A stretch of DNA of 64,000 bases from Lepiota brunneoincarnata (taxonomy: Eukaryota; Basidiomycota; Agaricomycetes; Agaricales; Agaricaceae): the NCBI GenBank assembly GCA_023014365.1, contig JAEBUN010000080.1:1-64000 (forward strand), in the 5' to 3' direction. The position numbers and the translations under genes were made by a program. This document shows positions 12,292 through 23,734 of this stretch, piece after piece (position 1 is the first letter of the stretch; every line of letters begins with the position of its first letter). The notes under the pieces are model-generated. The model was not told the origin of the DNA and searched no databases. It was given only the letters and a program-made list of their open reading frames with translations.

Positions 12292-13018
12292 TGTAGAGGT
12301 GGCTGCCCGGCTGCTTGTGTGGCCGAGCAAACCACCTCTCCATAACGATTTTCGGACGTAACGAATTTCGGACGAAGCACCAGTGCAACGACTTCCTAAA
12401 GAGGAAACATGTAGCCATCGGATCAAATTATTTCGGATCGGACATATCCCCCCCCCTCCTCCTGGACTCGTCTCTCCATTCCCTGCCCCTCAGTAATGAG
12501 GGACACTGCCTGTAGCATATGATGGAAATCTAGGACATTCTAAATGAACGGTAGTTAGTATTTTCCAATTCATTTGTGCATTCCTTCCTCCTCATCCTTA
12601 TTCCTTCTCCACTCGCTTTTTCATTATTCTTTGTAAAATTTCCGGAGCATACACGAGCTCCACAGTCCCTAGGGTATATATACTGCATGTATTCTGTAGG
12701 GACCTCAGTTAACACGATCTTAACTCACATCTAAAGTTCTCTTCTCTCTCTCTCTCTCTCTCTTTCTCTCTATCTCGCTTCCTTTCGCTTCGTTTCGCCT
12801 CGCCTCGACGTCCCAGCCATCGGAATTCGTTCAGAACACGTCCCCCTGTCGTCTCACATCGTCTCAAGTTCACGCGTTGAGCGGTTTTATTTAAATCGTT
12901 CATTTTCTACCTGATTTCTCTACTCTACCTACAGATACTGGGTTGAAGCCTCAGTGACAGACGGACGCTGTCGCGCTCGCATCACCAAACCCCCAACACC
13001 CCTGTTTTCATCCTTTCA
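12292..13018 (+). mobile_element. Solo LTR, family LTR2
   Basis: It runs from TGTAGAGG to CCTTTCA (TG...CA ends, 727 bp) and is flanked by GAAT at 12288-12291 and 13019-13022. The uninterrupted site is present in the arm copy at about 34370-34375, which proves insertion. It contains a TATATATA run near 12673 and a (CT)n tract at 12741-12770. It aligns along its length with 58722-59367, though diverged. No internal retroelement sequence is present. Confidence 0.88.
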
Positions 13019-13049
13019 GAATTAAGGTCGCATTTGACCGACTGAGCGT

Positions 13050-13645
13050 TGAAGTGAGGGTAGTGGGGTTGGTAGGCGAGCACGACTGCGTCCGTCAGTC
13101 GCAAAGCTTTTGACCCAGAAGGGGGGGTGGGGGTGGAGAGAGAATGAGAGAACGAGAACGAGAGCGAGAGCGAGAACGAGAACGAGAAACCGAGAGGGAG
13201 AGGGGCTTGAGTAGATAGAAAGAGAGCTGGGGTGTATTTTCACTACTCGTAATACAATTTTCTGGCCAGTTTTTATACTACGAGGTGGACTTTTTAAATG
13301 GGGAAGTGAAAAGTATGGAACGGAAGAGATAGGAAGAGAAATTCCGTAACGAAAGTTGTAGCATATGTTCTTTAACTACGGAAGGGGAGAGAGAAAGAAT
13401 GGAAAAAGGGAAAGGGGCATCGCCTATGCGATCCGTCGCTTGCATGACATGTCCATGCGTGTTGCTGGTCGCGTTTGGCGTGTTTTGGGTGGTGGACGAG
13501 CCGGGAGCGTGTGGTCACCGTAGTTGTCTCCGTGGTGAACGAGCCGGGAGCGTGTGGTCGCCGTAGTTGTCTCCGCGGTCTCGTCTGGGCTAGTGGAAGG
13601 GGGGATGACGGGTGCTACGTGAGCAGCCGTCGTTCGCTCTCCACA
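13050..13645 (+). mobile_element. Solo LTR, family LTR1
   Basis: It runs from TGAAGTGAGG to CTCTCCACA (596 bp) and is flanked by GCGT at 13046-13049 and 13646-13649. The empty site (gagcgtcgtcactg) is seen at about 34400. Near-identical copies lie at 19334-19928 and 59496-60090 (with its mirror). It includes a G-run and a (GAGAACGA)n-like tract. Confidence 0.9.
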
Positions 13646-15473
13646 GCGTCGTCACTGCGAGAGTTGGACTAGTACTCGCCGCGAGAATGAGACAGGAGGT
13701 TCTGGAGTTCCTGGAGCAAATGAGCTGGCCAGAATGAGTGTCAGAACCGCTAAGCTTAGCGAATAGAAGTGAGAAAACCCTACCAGATAAGCCAGCGAAG
13801 GTGCGATCATCGGGAGCGAACTCGGTACGGGCGCGCTTGGCAGTATTGGCGTTTGCCTTGGCTAGAACCTGTTCAGCCCGGGCGTAATAGCAGTTTTTAG
13901 TGTGCATATTGGGAACTTGACAGTAGGGAAGAGGACGGACGGTGCCTTTTGAGGATGAGGACTTTTTGACGGTCCCCTAACGAAGGAGGAAGTCAGAATC
14001 AGTGGTTAGGGGGAGTAGAGCTGGCGCACCACGTCGGAAGTAGACAAATGACGTTTGCGAGAAGGCGAGACTACACGAACCTCTTCGACGATCGCTTGGG
14101 AAACCTCGTCGACCATCATGTCCTGAAGGCGAGCGATGATCTCAGCCAATGTGAGAGGTTGAGAAGCAGCTAGATTACCGTCTCGGGAGTTGGAAGCACT
14201 GTTCATACTCTCAGCAGGCTCAGTATCGGTGTCTACCACAACAGCAGCAGAGGCAGGGGCCTTGCGACCTTTGCGAGGCTAAGCTTAAGAAGACGATTAG
14301 AGCTAAAAGAACGCTAAGCTTACGCGTTTGGCGGCAGCAGAGCCTTCGGCAGCATTAGAGGAAGTAGAGCCAGTCGTAGACGACGGGTTCTGAGCCTCTT
14401 CTGCCCTGGTTTAGTTGGATTCCTCGGCGCGAACGCGATTAATGCGACTACAGCATTCCGAGAGCGCCTTGTAGATCGCGGGCATCTCATGAGACGGATG
14501 GTAGTTGTTTTGGTAAATTTCGAAGAGCTTGCGAATACAGAAGGCATAGTCTTAGTTGACATGGAGCTTGATAGCTTCAGTGTCTTCCGATAACGCTTCA
14601 ATATAAGCAGAGAAGGGAATAATTGAACAACGAAGAAAGAGACATGGGGTCGAATAGACATACCCCAGGACCTTCGAACGTGAGGAGAGCCTTCTCGACG
14701 AGGGGACGAGTGACTTGGCCATTTTGGAGACGCTGAAGACGACCTTTGGCGTTGCTGATGAGATCGTCGAGCTCGACTTGGAGATTGGGGATAGAAGAAG
14801 CCATTTTCTTGCGGAGAATATCCGCTAGAATGAGGCGTCGCTCCCGTGCTTTTATAAGAAAAGGCTGGTGGCAGTGATGACGAATCATGGCGAGTGGATG
14901 AAAAGAGCCCTTCAGCCTAAGCTTATGACCTGAGAGGCCCAGGAGAACTATAATCTCGAGTGGCCAGCCTTTGACGGACTCGGCGAACCACAGTTGCCTT
15001 ATAAGGTAACAGGTAGTAAGGGTCTCGCGGTTACCAGTTTGCGCAGGGATTTCTGATGGAACGGTGAGGGCACCGATTTTCGATCTGGCTAGGGGGAGAT
15101 GGGCTCCAAGTGACGCTCCAATTGACGCGATTTTTAATATGAGCGTTGAGGCGGCTTTTTCGCGAACATCGTGGACAGGCTGGTTCGGGCTTGTAAGCGA
15201 ACCGGAACGGTTGACCGGATCACTGCGCGTTGATGTGTCATTAGACATCACAGAAATATCAAAGAAATATATAATGAGTATATAAGCGGCTGGCAACCTA
15301 GCTTAGCTTAGGAGTCTCTCAGGAGGCCTTTACCTTAGCTCTAGGAGATGACAAGCAAGACAGAAACAGCTTAGCTTAGCTCAAAAAGGGGACAAGAAAC
15401 AAGAATATGATATTGAATGTATATACATGACAAAACTATATATTACATTCAAGAGATAAAAGTGAGGCGGGCA

Positions 15474-17495
15474 CTAGTGCAAGTCTTCCAAGATGGCCTC
15501 GGGATTCTGAGTCATTGGAAATGCGAGGAAGAGGAGGGATTTGAGTTCCTCGAACTCCTCATACGTCGGGACCCCGGGAAAATGGTCCGCGAACTCGAAG
15601 AAGGCATGGACGTCTTCGAGGGAGTTAGCCATGCCCATTTCGACAAAGGCTGCATCGTTGCCTTCCAAAGTGGTCCGGGTTGCTTGCATCTCCTGGACAA
15701 ACTGGTAGACTACTCGGCGATGGTGGAACGACGACGCCTCATAAGCCACTCGGTTCGCCTCCAGACTGACCAAGGAGGAGGAAGCGACTCGTGCAAAGGC
15801 GGCCAGATCTAAAGATAAAATGAATAAAGAGAAAAGGTAGTGAACCGAGACACTTACGGTATTGACTGGTCATCGTGGACGTGACCAGGGCGTTAGCAAC
15901 GCCTGCCGAAACCCGTGGATGATCTGCAAATGTGCACGGGTAATTGTAAAGGTCGCAGCTGCGACACTTTTTACCTAGGCCCAAATGCTCGCACTCTAAT
16001 TTGCGCGCGGCGCAAGTCGGACATCGTGAGAGGGGTGGCAGGTACTAGATGAGGGAAGCAATAAGTCAGTGAGAAAACATAAGAGAAACATAAAGGAGAG
16101 GCTTACGGAGAGCTGGCTAATGGCCAGCAACTGAGAAAAGTCCTCACTGAAGAGTGGGACGGGGTGTCGGTATCCGTGCTTTCGGATGATTTCGGCTTCC
16201 GTGCGTCGAGCGCGAGCCCGGGGAACGTGCTTCTTCGAGCGCGTATTTGAACTTTTCTTCGGCGGATTCACGCGTTTTTGACGTGACTTCGATGGCCCAG
16301 CCTGGGGAGGCGATCCTTCAGGAGCCTCCGGAACCAAAGGGCTTGGCACACGAGAGGGCACAGGGGTTGACAAAGCTAGAAACTCGTCTTGAAAGGCGAA
16401 CTCCGGCTCTTGAGGAATAGGCGAGGGTTCCAGAAGAAGCTCCGAGTCCGGAGAAGGCGAAATCTCCGTGCCATTGGAAGGAGCTTTAACGGGAGCGCAA
16501 GCAAGAGAGGGAGGAGAAGGCGTTGGGCACCTGGGAGAGGCCAACGCGTTTTGGCCATCCAAAGTCGATGACGAACTAAAAATCCGGAGGAGGTCTCCTT
16601 GAGGGACCTCCGGGACCGGGGAACGTGATGGCGAATTTGAACTCGCCAAGAACAGAGGAAGGGGCGGAGTGGCCGATTTTGCTCTCTGTTTGCCTTTGAG
16701 GGCTGCTGGAATACGAGCTAGGGCATGAAATCATTGGCAGGAATAAAACTTAGAGAAAAAGGGGCTAAGCTTACGAGTTGAAGTCCCTGATGAAGGACTA
16801 GGCGAAGAATGCCTAAGGGTTGAAGGACCCGGGACCTCTAGAGACGGCGCAGTAGCCAGAGGAGGGAGCACCAACGAGTCTGTGCGGTCGACCTCCAGAA
16901 GAGAGAAAGCGAGAGGGGGCAATGAGGAGGCCTCTGTGGTAGCTCCAGCAGAAGGCCCTTCAATGGAGTTGGTCGAAGAAGCCTCTGCGGAAAATCCAGC
17001 AGAGGGCTCTTCAACGGGGTTGCACAGAGATGTGATAGAAATAACCCGACTCGGCACGGGAGCGAACAACAGAGTTGGAGGGGGGGTTGGTTCGCGAGGA
17101 GGCGAGTACGGCGGCGGAGGAGTCCTGTCCATACCTGCCTGTCGATTTCCTCTTCCTCCTCTTCCTCCTCTTCCTCCTCTAGCCCTCCTAGCACGTGGTG
17201 CTGGTGCTGCCCATTGAGCCATGCGGTCGCGACGCGCGGGCAGGCGAATAGTGAGACCTAAAAACGGAGAAGAGCTATGAGAGATAACAAAAGAATGAGA
17301 GAAAACGCGACTTACGTTGCGCGATTGACGGAGAGGGCGCGTTTTGTGAGGTCTGGGGAGCGTTGCTCGGCCCAATGTAGTCTGAAAACAGGGTTAGCAA
17401 CGAAAACAACTGGAGGGCGAACTTTACTTACCGGAAGAGGAATCAGAGTCTTCCTCGTAGCGAGCCCGTTTGTTGCTACGCGTGTTGCCGGACAT
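15474..17495 (-). CDS. Opposite-strand gene 1: Zn2Cys6-like protein, intact
   Basis: Six exons, all joined in frame to give 577 codons: 17495-17432, 17381-17316, 17257-16775, 16705-16107, 16044-15858 and 15808-15474. All five introns (50, 58, 69, 62 and 49 nt) are GT-AG. The N-terminal half is Ser/Pro-rich and looks disordered, with an RGG run at residues 70-80. A basic patch lies at about 344-373. Exon 5 carries six cysteines at 412, 415, 422, 431, 434 and 441. The spacing CX2CX6CX8CX2CX6C is that of fungal Zn(II)2Cys6 DNA-binding domains. The C-terminal ~110 residues are helical and acidic. It lies inside the Gypsy element, opposite gag-pol. No stop or shift is seen, unlike every forward-strand gene of the element, which suggests recent selection or a recent insert. 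Inferred role: DNA-binding protein of the element. It could instead be a zinc-binding protein of another kind. Confidence 0.72.
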
Positions 17496-17806
17496 TCTGA
17501 TGATGGATAGAAGTTGGTGAGAGTGAGAGATATGATAGAGATGAGAAAGAAGATGAGAGAGCAAACGAACGAGAGAAAACGAGAACTTGGGACCTTTAAA
17601 AGACCCAATAACGAGATAAAAAATTAAGCTAGAGCAACAAGTTGATCTATACATTTAAACTCGGTGACATGACATCATTCGGGATAGGCTCAGCGAAAAT
17701 ACGCTACCCCCGAAGCTGGTAAACATTCTAGAACATAGAGCGCGTCAGAGAGACTCAGATACTGCAAATTTGAAGGAGATAATGACTGAGGACAGTCAGC
17801 AATTGG

Positions 17807-17817
17807 TTAGGGGGAGA
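17807..17817 (+). promoter_or_regulatory. Candidate polypurine tract
   Basis: ttagggggaga is followed at once by TGATACG, a possible LTR start. A second purine-rich site, ggatggc then TGTGGGGGAG, lies at about 18273-18290 and is an alternative LTR start. Confidence 0.4.
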
Positions 17818-18564
17818 TGATACGCCGATTTCACGACTATACATGAATTCCGTACTCCGGAACGATTCTCTACATAGAATCATTGGCTATGTCATTAAGG
17901 AACTCTATAGAGGATTGGTACTATGTCCCGTAGTAGCCAGTTCGACCGAATTGAGGACATTCGAGCCTCGGAAATGTTCAAACCAGTTCATTATCACTAA
18001 GCTTAGTGAACCAAGCTATCAGAACGCTCTCCGGAGGGATTCAGGACTCTACATAGCCTATCGAGTATACTCAGGTCGCATCAAGGGACCTTATGAGCAG
18101 TTTTCTGATGAACTCGAATGCGTTCGAACATAAAGAATGTACCTAGCGGCTGTCGCAGGTGTATGGGGGGACTTATGCGGGTTTCGCCCTTGCGAAGGGG
18201 CTCATCAGAGGGCTTAACCGCTGCCCTAACCCGCCTTGGCTCATGTAGCGACAGAATTAGACTACCCAACTTAGGATGGCTGTGGGGGAGTATGAATATT
18301 AATCTGCCGGACCGGCTAGCACGCCGGGGTGCCTCCGGGACCCCGTACAGGTAGGTAGGAAGGGTGGGGCTGGGCCTGGGGCATCCCTCCCACTCGGGAC
18401 CCCTCGCGGCATGGTTACCTGATGAGAGGCCGGCCCACTGCGTAGTCTTTTACACTACGGCTTTTTCGCCTGTCTGTGTGTAATTATTCCTTAGCCAGAT
18501 CCTTACTTAAGCATCAGGCCGGCCGTCTCCGAAGATAGGGCAGCAAGCTGCGAAAGTGCGAGGT

Positions 18565-18581
18565 CTTGGAATCGAACCAAG
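18565..18581 (-). other. tRNA-type T-arm / pol III B-box-like site in the LTR
   Basis: On the minus strand this is a perfect 5-bp stem with a 7-nt TTCGATT loop. It contains GGTTCGATTCC, which fits the B-box consensus. I could not fold a convincing full tRNA around it. It may be a tRNA-derived SINE remnant or chance. Confidence 0.35.
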
Positions 18582-19333
18582 ATTACGCCTATAACGAGTC
18601 CAATAATGACCGGACCACGGAACGGAACTTCCAACGTTCGGGAGGTGACAACCGATGCCCAAAGCCCTAGAAATATCAAAGACCTCATAATTAACGAGTG
18701 CTTTGTGGGTCCCGGCACCTCGGCATACTGCCTAACTGAGATTAATTACAACGGATCAAGGGATTGTCCATCCGCTATACATTCCGATCATAATTGATCC
18801 AGAGGCTTAACTCGCTCGCGCGGACGCAGAATAATGCAGTCGTGCGCGGAACACGTCTGGCTGGATTGCCATTCATCAATCAGAGAAAAACCCATCACCC
18901 ACGGTAAGGCAGAAATGTTGCCGAAGCTTCCAAAATATTCTACAGTGCCTGTAACAATTAAGCTTATTGTTTCTATTTCATATTTACTATTTCTCATGTA
19001 TGTATCTACAACAATATAAATACGGTCGCACTTGTTCGTGGAGAAGCAAGAGGTCTCACCCCCGCTTCCACACGCAAGTCTGCGAGCCGTGATCAAGAAC
19101 GGTTTCAGAGGACAATTTAGTGTGCGTTGTTAAGTGCGAGTTCTTCGGTCGTCGACCAACCCAGAGACAGAGACAGAGATCAGAGTAGAGTTCAGAGGCC
19201 AGAGACCAGAGACCCCGCGCTCTGAATTGACAGGGATTGTCCTTTCACTGTTGCACCGTACGGCTAAGATAACTTCAACGGCTGTTCGTTAACCTCTAAA
19301 ACTTTACTCTCTTGAATGTCGCTGTCAGAACGC

Positions 19334-19928
19334 TGAAGTGAGGGATAGTGGGGTTGGTAGGCGAGCACGACTGCGTCCGTCAGTCGCAAAGCTTTTGACC
19401 CAGAAGGGGGGGGGTGGAGAGAGAATGAGAGAATGAGAATGAGAGCGAGAGCGAGAACGAGAACGAGAAAACGAGAGGGAGAGGGGCTTGAGTAGATAGA
19501 AAGAGAGCTGGGGTGTATTTTTCCACTACTCCTAATACAATTTTCTGGCTAGTTTTTTATACTACGAGGTGGACTTTTTAAATGGGGAAGTGAAAAGTAT
19601 GGAACGGAAGAGATAGGAGGAGAAATTCCGTAACGAAAGTTGAAGCATATGTTCTTTAACTATGGAAGGGGAGAGAGAAAGAATGGAAAAGGGAAAGGGG
19701 CATCGCCTATGCAATCCGTCGCTTGCATGACATGTCCATGCGTGTTGCTGGTCGCGTTTGGCGTGTTTTGGGTGGTGGATGAGCCGGGAGCGTGTGGTCA
19801 CCATAGTTGTCTCCGTGGTGAACGAGCCGGGAGCGTGTGGTCGCCGTAGTTGTCTCCGCGGTCTTGTCTGGGCTAGTGGAAGGGGGGATGACGGGTGCTA
19901 CGTGAGCAGCCGTCGTTCGCTCTCCACA
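19334..19928 (+). mobile_element. Solo LTR, family LTR1, inside the 3' LTR
   Basis: TGAAG...CCACA ends, 595 bp, flanked by ACGC at 19330-19333 and 19929-19932. The empty site gtcagaacgcaccccc is visible at about 7075 and 35570. Very similar to 13050-13645. Confidence 0.92.
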
Positions 19929-20078
19929 ACGCACCCCCAGAACACCCCAAAAGACGAAACTGTTCACTATCTATCTTATGCCCCTTGTATTAGCTTAAGC
20001 TTATCGAATTTCGGCTAAGCTTATTGAAAACAAGCACCCTATCTATATTTAAAACCCACGAACGTTTCTACCCTTTCA

Positions 20079-20830
20079 ACACGTTCTTGATATTCTTGAT
20101 ATGGTGCAAATGCCCGTGCACAGCAGTCGCATTATTTGGGTTGCAATGCCATCAGCAACCGGAGCAGGCGCCCCTGACCGCATGTGGGTAGCGCCAACAC
20201 AGGTGATGCGTTCTCGTACGCGAACAGGGTGCTCTCACTCAGACTGAGATCGCTAGCGCAGCTGTCAAATCTAGTGCCGGCAATAGCAGCAATCCAACTT
20301 AATCATGAAGGTATCTGTCCATCAGAGAGACCCTGAAGTTGATTATCGAGGCCATGCTGTAGAGCTGATCCTGCCGATGGTAAACCAACTCTCTTACGAA
20401 AACATAGGCTTTCACAGAGTCTCCGGAAACCCCATGAAATACCTAGACAAAGGGAAATGCCCTGTTATGAATCCAGGGGGAAACTGCACCCAGGGCAAAA
20501 ATTGCAGAAGCGGGACGGAGAGGTGGCTGCCATTCCAATCAATGCAGACGTCCACGTCTGGTCTGAAAATTTCAATCCGTTTAAATCTCGAAAAGGCATT
20601 GACCATCGCTCGCTGGGTATCCTAGGTATTGTACTGGTAGGACGAGAGGGCCCAGAAAATCAATATGATAGAATCGTGTGAGCCCAAAGGCACCGCAGAA
20701 TGAATTGAAGAAAGAAAAAGATTGCCGTTTGCGTTGGAATCGATTCTCAATGGAGGATGCGAAGAACTGCCCTCTAACATCCCCCCAATTGCTTTCTCAT
20801 ACCACTACCAAGCGAACTCTCTAACAAAAC
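20079..20830. other. No recognised gene; left arm of the inverted repeat starts at 20234
   Basis: The sequence after the LTR end contains a plus-strand open frame at 20305-20625 and an overlapping minus-strand frame at 20412-20606. Neither has a recognisable motif. The mirror of 20234 is the last base of the window, so the true outer end of the inverted repeat is not seen. Confidence 0.3.
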
Positions 20831-21136
20831 ATGCCTTCCCAAACCTTCACCTGCACGCAATGCGCCGAGACCTTTGCCGGGGTCAATGCCTGCGACGTTC
20901 ACAGTCGCCGCTACCATAAAAGGGTTACGGTCACTTATGTCAACCGTAGGATCATGCTCGACCGCCAGGAAGATGGGATGTTCTGGTGCTACTGCGCCGA
21001 CAACCGCTGCCCCAGGGACTTCCTGACCACCAAGTTCATCCGTGAGCACGCAGAGTCGACTGGGCAGCCATGGGTTGGGCCCAGCGTTCAGGTTGGCCTG
21101 CCCTCGTTATATCTAGCACTCCATCCTCGGCCCTGA
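20831..21136 (+). CDS. Small C2H2 zinc-finger-like protein (left arm)
   Basis: 101 codons from the ATG at 20831. The N-terminus carries one C2H2 finger: CTQC at residues 8-11, then His at 23 and 28 (CX2CX11HX4H). A second Cys/His-rich stretch follows near residues 53-74. This layout is common in short agaricomycete hypothetical proteins. The frame stops just upstream of a solo LTR, so the 3' part of a longer gene may have been lost. Function unknown; nucleic-acid binding is inferred only from the finger. Confidence 0.5.
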   Translation: MPSQTFTCTQCAETFAGVNACDVHSRRYHKRVTVTYVNRRIMLDRQEDGMFWCYCADNRCPRDFLTTKFIREHAESTGQPWVGPSVQVGLPSLYLALHPRP

Positions 21137-21361
21137 TCTTGCTCTAGAATAACGGCCCCAGTGAAAGCGGGGAGGACGACCCTCAACGACCCCCCGCAAA
21201 GCAGTTGGCCTTGGTTCCATGATTCAGCCGAATTGAGGCAAGAAGAATCAGGAGAATTTCGATCAGCCTTTCACAGAATTCCCCTAGAAGCCCCCAAAAT
21301 AGTTGCCCAAAAGCATGCTTGGGACTACTGCTGGTTTGGGAAGCAACAGTATCATGCCCTA

Positions 21362-22075
21362 TGTAGAGGTGGGCACGCAGCTGCACATGTAATGGCCGCC
21401 CATGCCGCCTCTCGTAGAACTTGGAAAATGGACCTGATGAACCCAGAACAAACTCTCGGAGCAAGGATCAAGGATCACCCATGCTGTAGGAGCCATTATT
21501 ATTTCAACAACCTCTCCGCTCTGCTCACAGCCCCATACATTCCTTGAAAGGTAAAATTTCACTCATATTTCTATTCCTTTCCTTGAGCGCGATCATAAAA
21601 TAAGTTTTATTCCTGTTAATACGCCGTTCTATGCGTCGCACAGCATCTCTTTTATCCTCTCCTTTTCTCTTTCCTATGTTTCTGCTAACATAGTGGTGAA
21701 AACTTCAGGATTTCCCCTGGTTCACCTTCTCTATCTCCCAGATATGACCTAGCCTTTGTCCCTCTTATTTTTCTCTCCGTACTGGTGTAGGAAACATATA
21801 ATTAGTTGCATTTTTTTTACTTGTATATAGAGTAGAAACCACGGATGCTCTCCAGTCACTACAGGACCCACCATTTCACCTTGTTCTCTCCCTCTCCCTC
21901 TCTCCCTCATCTCAGGCAAACCCTGTAGTTTCGACGCCCATGTGATTATTTTGCCGGCCAGACTCGCCCCCCTTGTTTTGCTATGTTTTGCTTCATTCCG
22001 GTGTGGTTCGTTTCGTTTCATTTGGCTGCGCCTGTCTCGATACAATTCACCTATAGGAGAGTCTGTACCTCTTCA
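21362..22075 (+). mobile_element. Solo LTR, family LTR3 (left arm)
   Basis: It starts TGTAGAGGTGGGCA and ends GTACCTCTTCA. Flanks are CCTA (21358-21361) and CCTG (22076-22079), an imperfect target duplication. It shares ends, the cctctcgtag block and the ctccagtcac-type block with 37114-37661. No coding sequence. Confidence 0.7.
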
Positions 22076-22474
22076 CCTGGCCCGATGAAGAACACAGAGA
22101 CAAACATCAGATCAAGAGCCTCGGAGTGCTCATGTCCAAGGCCCAACCACCATTGTCCTGGATGCTCACCTCCAGGGTCCTCAACTCATCCCGTGTGTGA
22201 TCTGCCTCAACACTCTTGTACGAGACCCTTGATTTCTCTAGCTGTCTGAGTGCCCTCCATTGCTTAGGCGTTCTCATTTGTTCGCAGATCGTGCCTATTT
22301 TGGTTTTTGGGTCCATGCCCGATCGCTCCCAATCTAGGGTAAGATTGTTTTGCCTGCTTTTGGAACAAAAATTGCCATGTGTCATCGCCACACGCACCCG
22401 AAATAGGTCGACTGCAGTAGAAGAACAACAGGCTGACCGCTGGAACCACAAGGGGCCCCGTCAGTAGATGTGAA
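22076..22474 (-). other. Unrecognised minus-strand open frame (left arm)
   Basis: An open frame at 22107-22451 (minus) reads as charged, possibly helical protein, but no motif is recognised and no flanking splice pattern is convincing. It may be a relic of a transposon-related gene. Confidence 0.25.
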
Positions 22475-23580
22475 CTCCAAGGTCTCCTTGGGTTGGCCGC
22501 AGGAGCAATGCTCCATTAATGGTTTACACTGCAGATGTACTACGCATGCGTGAATGGCTACGCTTGTCTCCCTCTACCAGCTAGTCTCAGATGAGCAGCA
22601 CTCTCCCTCATCGCGCATTGCTGCTATCAACGTACCTCGAATCTCACAGTTCAGCGCAACGCATATGTCCACACATCTCCAGATATGATGCAAATGTCAA
22701 CATATTCGATGAGGATATGGTATTGGCAGGCATGTTGCGTACAGGTAGTACTCGTTGATGCGCAATTCTGATACCATAGGAGTGTCCACGCATTCCCAAT
22801 GCGGCAGGCGTGTACGGGTACTGCTACCCCTGATGCGCGCGTGTCCACGTATTCCCAATACGGAAGGCGTGTACTTCCACATATTCACGAACCCTCACCG
22901 TTTGCACTGTAATGCTCATTAAACCAGACAATGTCTATGCCAGTCCTGTGTAAGGCACCAAGGTCCTTCGAGTGGCCACTGGAGAACACTCTTCCCCCGC
23001 GAGTGTTCTGGTGTGGGAGCGTTGGTCAGGGATCTATCCGTAAATACGTACCTACCCTGTACTTATGATGCATTGTATCCAATCCAATAATGAGGGTGCA
23101 AGCTTGGGTTGCAGCTTTCCCTCACCAGAAGTTGCTCCAAAGGCTTCTGGGATTCTCAGCTTCTTCTGAAGACACTGCATGTCCCCTCCCGGTAGATGTT
23201 CAGATGAAATGAACCTGATGATGAATGTCGGATCAGGACCCTCGGAGCGCTCATGCCCGAGATTGATGATGTAGGAGAGACTTCCTTGTTGCCATGTTAG
23301 CCCCTCTCTTGTACACTCTCGCTGATCTGGTGCTAGCCGTCAGCTCACTCCACTCGCTGCCTTGCCTTGAGTCCATTGTCCGTCATCGCTCCAATTCCTA
23401 CCCATCCAGCACTGCGCCACCACGCTGCTGGCAACACCGGCAGGGATTTTTGGGTGAAGCTACATCCACGTTTGTCACCGTGGCCGGCCAAGGACCGCCT
23501 CGACAAGATCGTTGCCTGCTCTGGAATAAGCTTCACCGTGTGCATCACAGGGCAAAAAGTCGGAGCACCCACTCCTTTTG
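22475..23580 (-). repeat. Dispersed repeat RF-A (left arm)
   Basis: Homologous in order and orientation to spacer 40895-41785, and partly to 6505-6767. It contains two hairpin units, 22789-22803 and 22848-22862, each with a 6-bp stem around GGG. Open frames inside are not conserved between copies, so no protein is claimed. Confidence 0.7.
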
Positions 23581-23734
23581 GAGGGTGGAGGGCCCAGGGT
23601 GTTGAAATCAGCTCAAGAAGGTGGACAGCGACGAAGGCGTGTATTCATGAGAGACAACGACGGGCGATAAGAGGGAGGAAGGGGAGGTCAACGGACGAGG
23701 TACTACTGGTAAACTACACATGTATATAATCTAC

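Larger units (their letters stand above)
12236..15248 (-). pseudogene. Opposite-strand gene 2 of the Gypsy element, broken
   Basis: An unrecognised multi-exon gene on the strand opposite gag-pol. Its 5' exon is open from an ATG at 15248 (or 14804) to a GTATGT donor at 14663. Later exons lie at about 14595-14324, 14280-14006 and 13960-13646, with GT-AG introns such as 14281-14323. The last exon continues past the insertions to about 12236. Visible features are helical, Gln/Arg-rich and Ser/Ala-rich segments. Stops at 14552-14554 and 14411-14413 are each a C-to-T step from CAA. Two solo LTRs (12292-13018 and 13050-13645) interrupt the last exon. The copy in the arms (34235-35100) lacks those insertions and shows the joined structure. 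Possibly a partner of opposite-strand gene 1; function unknown. Confidence 0.6.
7659..20023. promoter_or_regulatory. TAAGCTTA palindrome array, 14 sites
   Basis: Exact TAAGCTTA octamers start at 7659, 9109, 9181, 10329, 10769, 13751, 14281, 14316, 14918, 16766, 17998, 18959, 19996 and 20016. Most extend to CTAAGCTTAG or similar. They lie in gag, protease and pol coding sequence, in introns and exons of both opposite-strand genes, and in the LTR. In the 5' LTR the two equivalent sites are each one substitution off. Role unknown; binding sites for an element-encoded protein are an inference. Confidence 0.75.
6768..20078 (+). mobile_element. Decayed Gypsy LTR retrotransposon with opposite-strand genes
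   Basis: The order is 5'-truncated LTR, gag, protease, RT, RNase H, deletion of integrase, two multi-exon genes on the minus strand, polypurine tract and 3' LTR. The two LTR copies share several hundred bp, including a TATAAATA box and the same ...TTTCA end. The coding part is broken by many stops and shifts, while one minus-strand gene is intact. Three solo LTRs are nested inside. A related fragment in the arms (32925-35722 and mirror) retains integrase but lacks gag-RT. No flanking duplication is testable because the 5' LTR is truncated. Confidence 0.85.
17818..20078 (+). repeat. 3' LTR of the Gypsy element, interrupted by a solo LTR
   Basis: The right end (...CTACCCTTTCA, 20078) matches the 5' LTR end at 7230 and the arm LTR end at 35722. 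TATAAATA is at 19015-19022. The left end is uncertain (17818 or about 18280). Solo LTR1 (19334-19928) splits it; the unsplit sequence is visible at 7070-7090 and 35570-35585. Four TAAGCTTA sites lie at 17998, 18959, 19996 and 20016. Confidence 0.7.

Noticed and set aside
18540..18620. A complete tRNA gene
   Set aside because: Only the T-arm folds well; anticodon and acceptor stems are not convincing.
23294..23729. Overlapping plus-strand frames as protein genes
   Set aside because: The homologous spacer copy (40895-41200) does not keep these frames, so the similarity is at DNA-repeat level.
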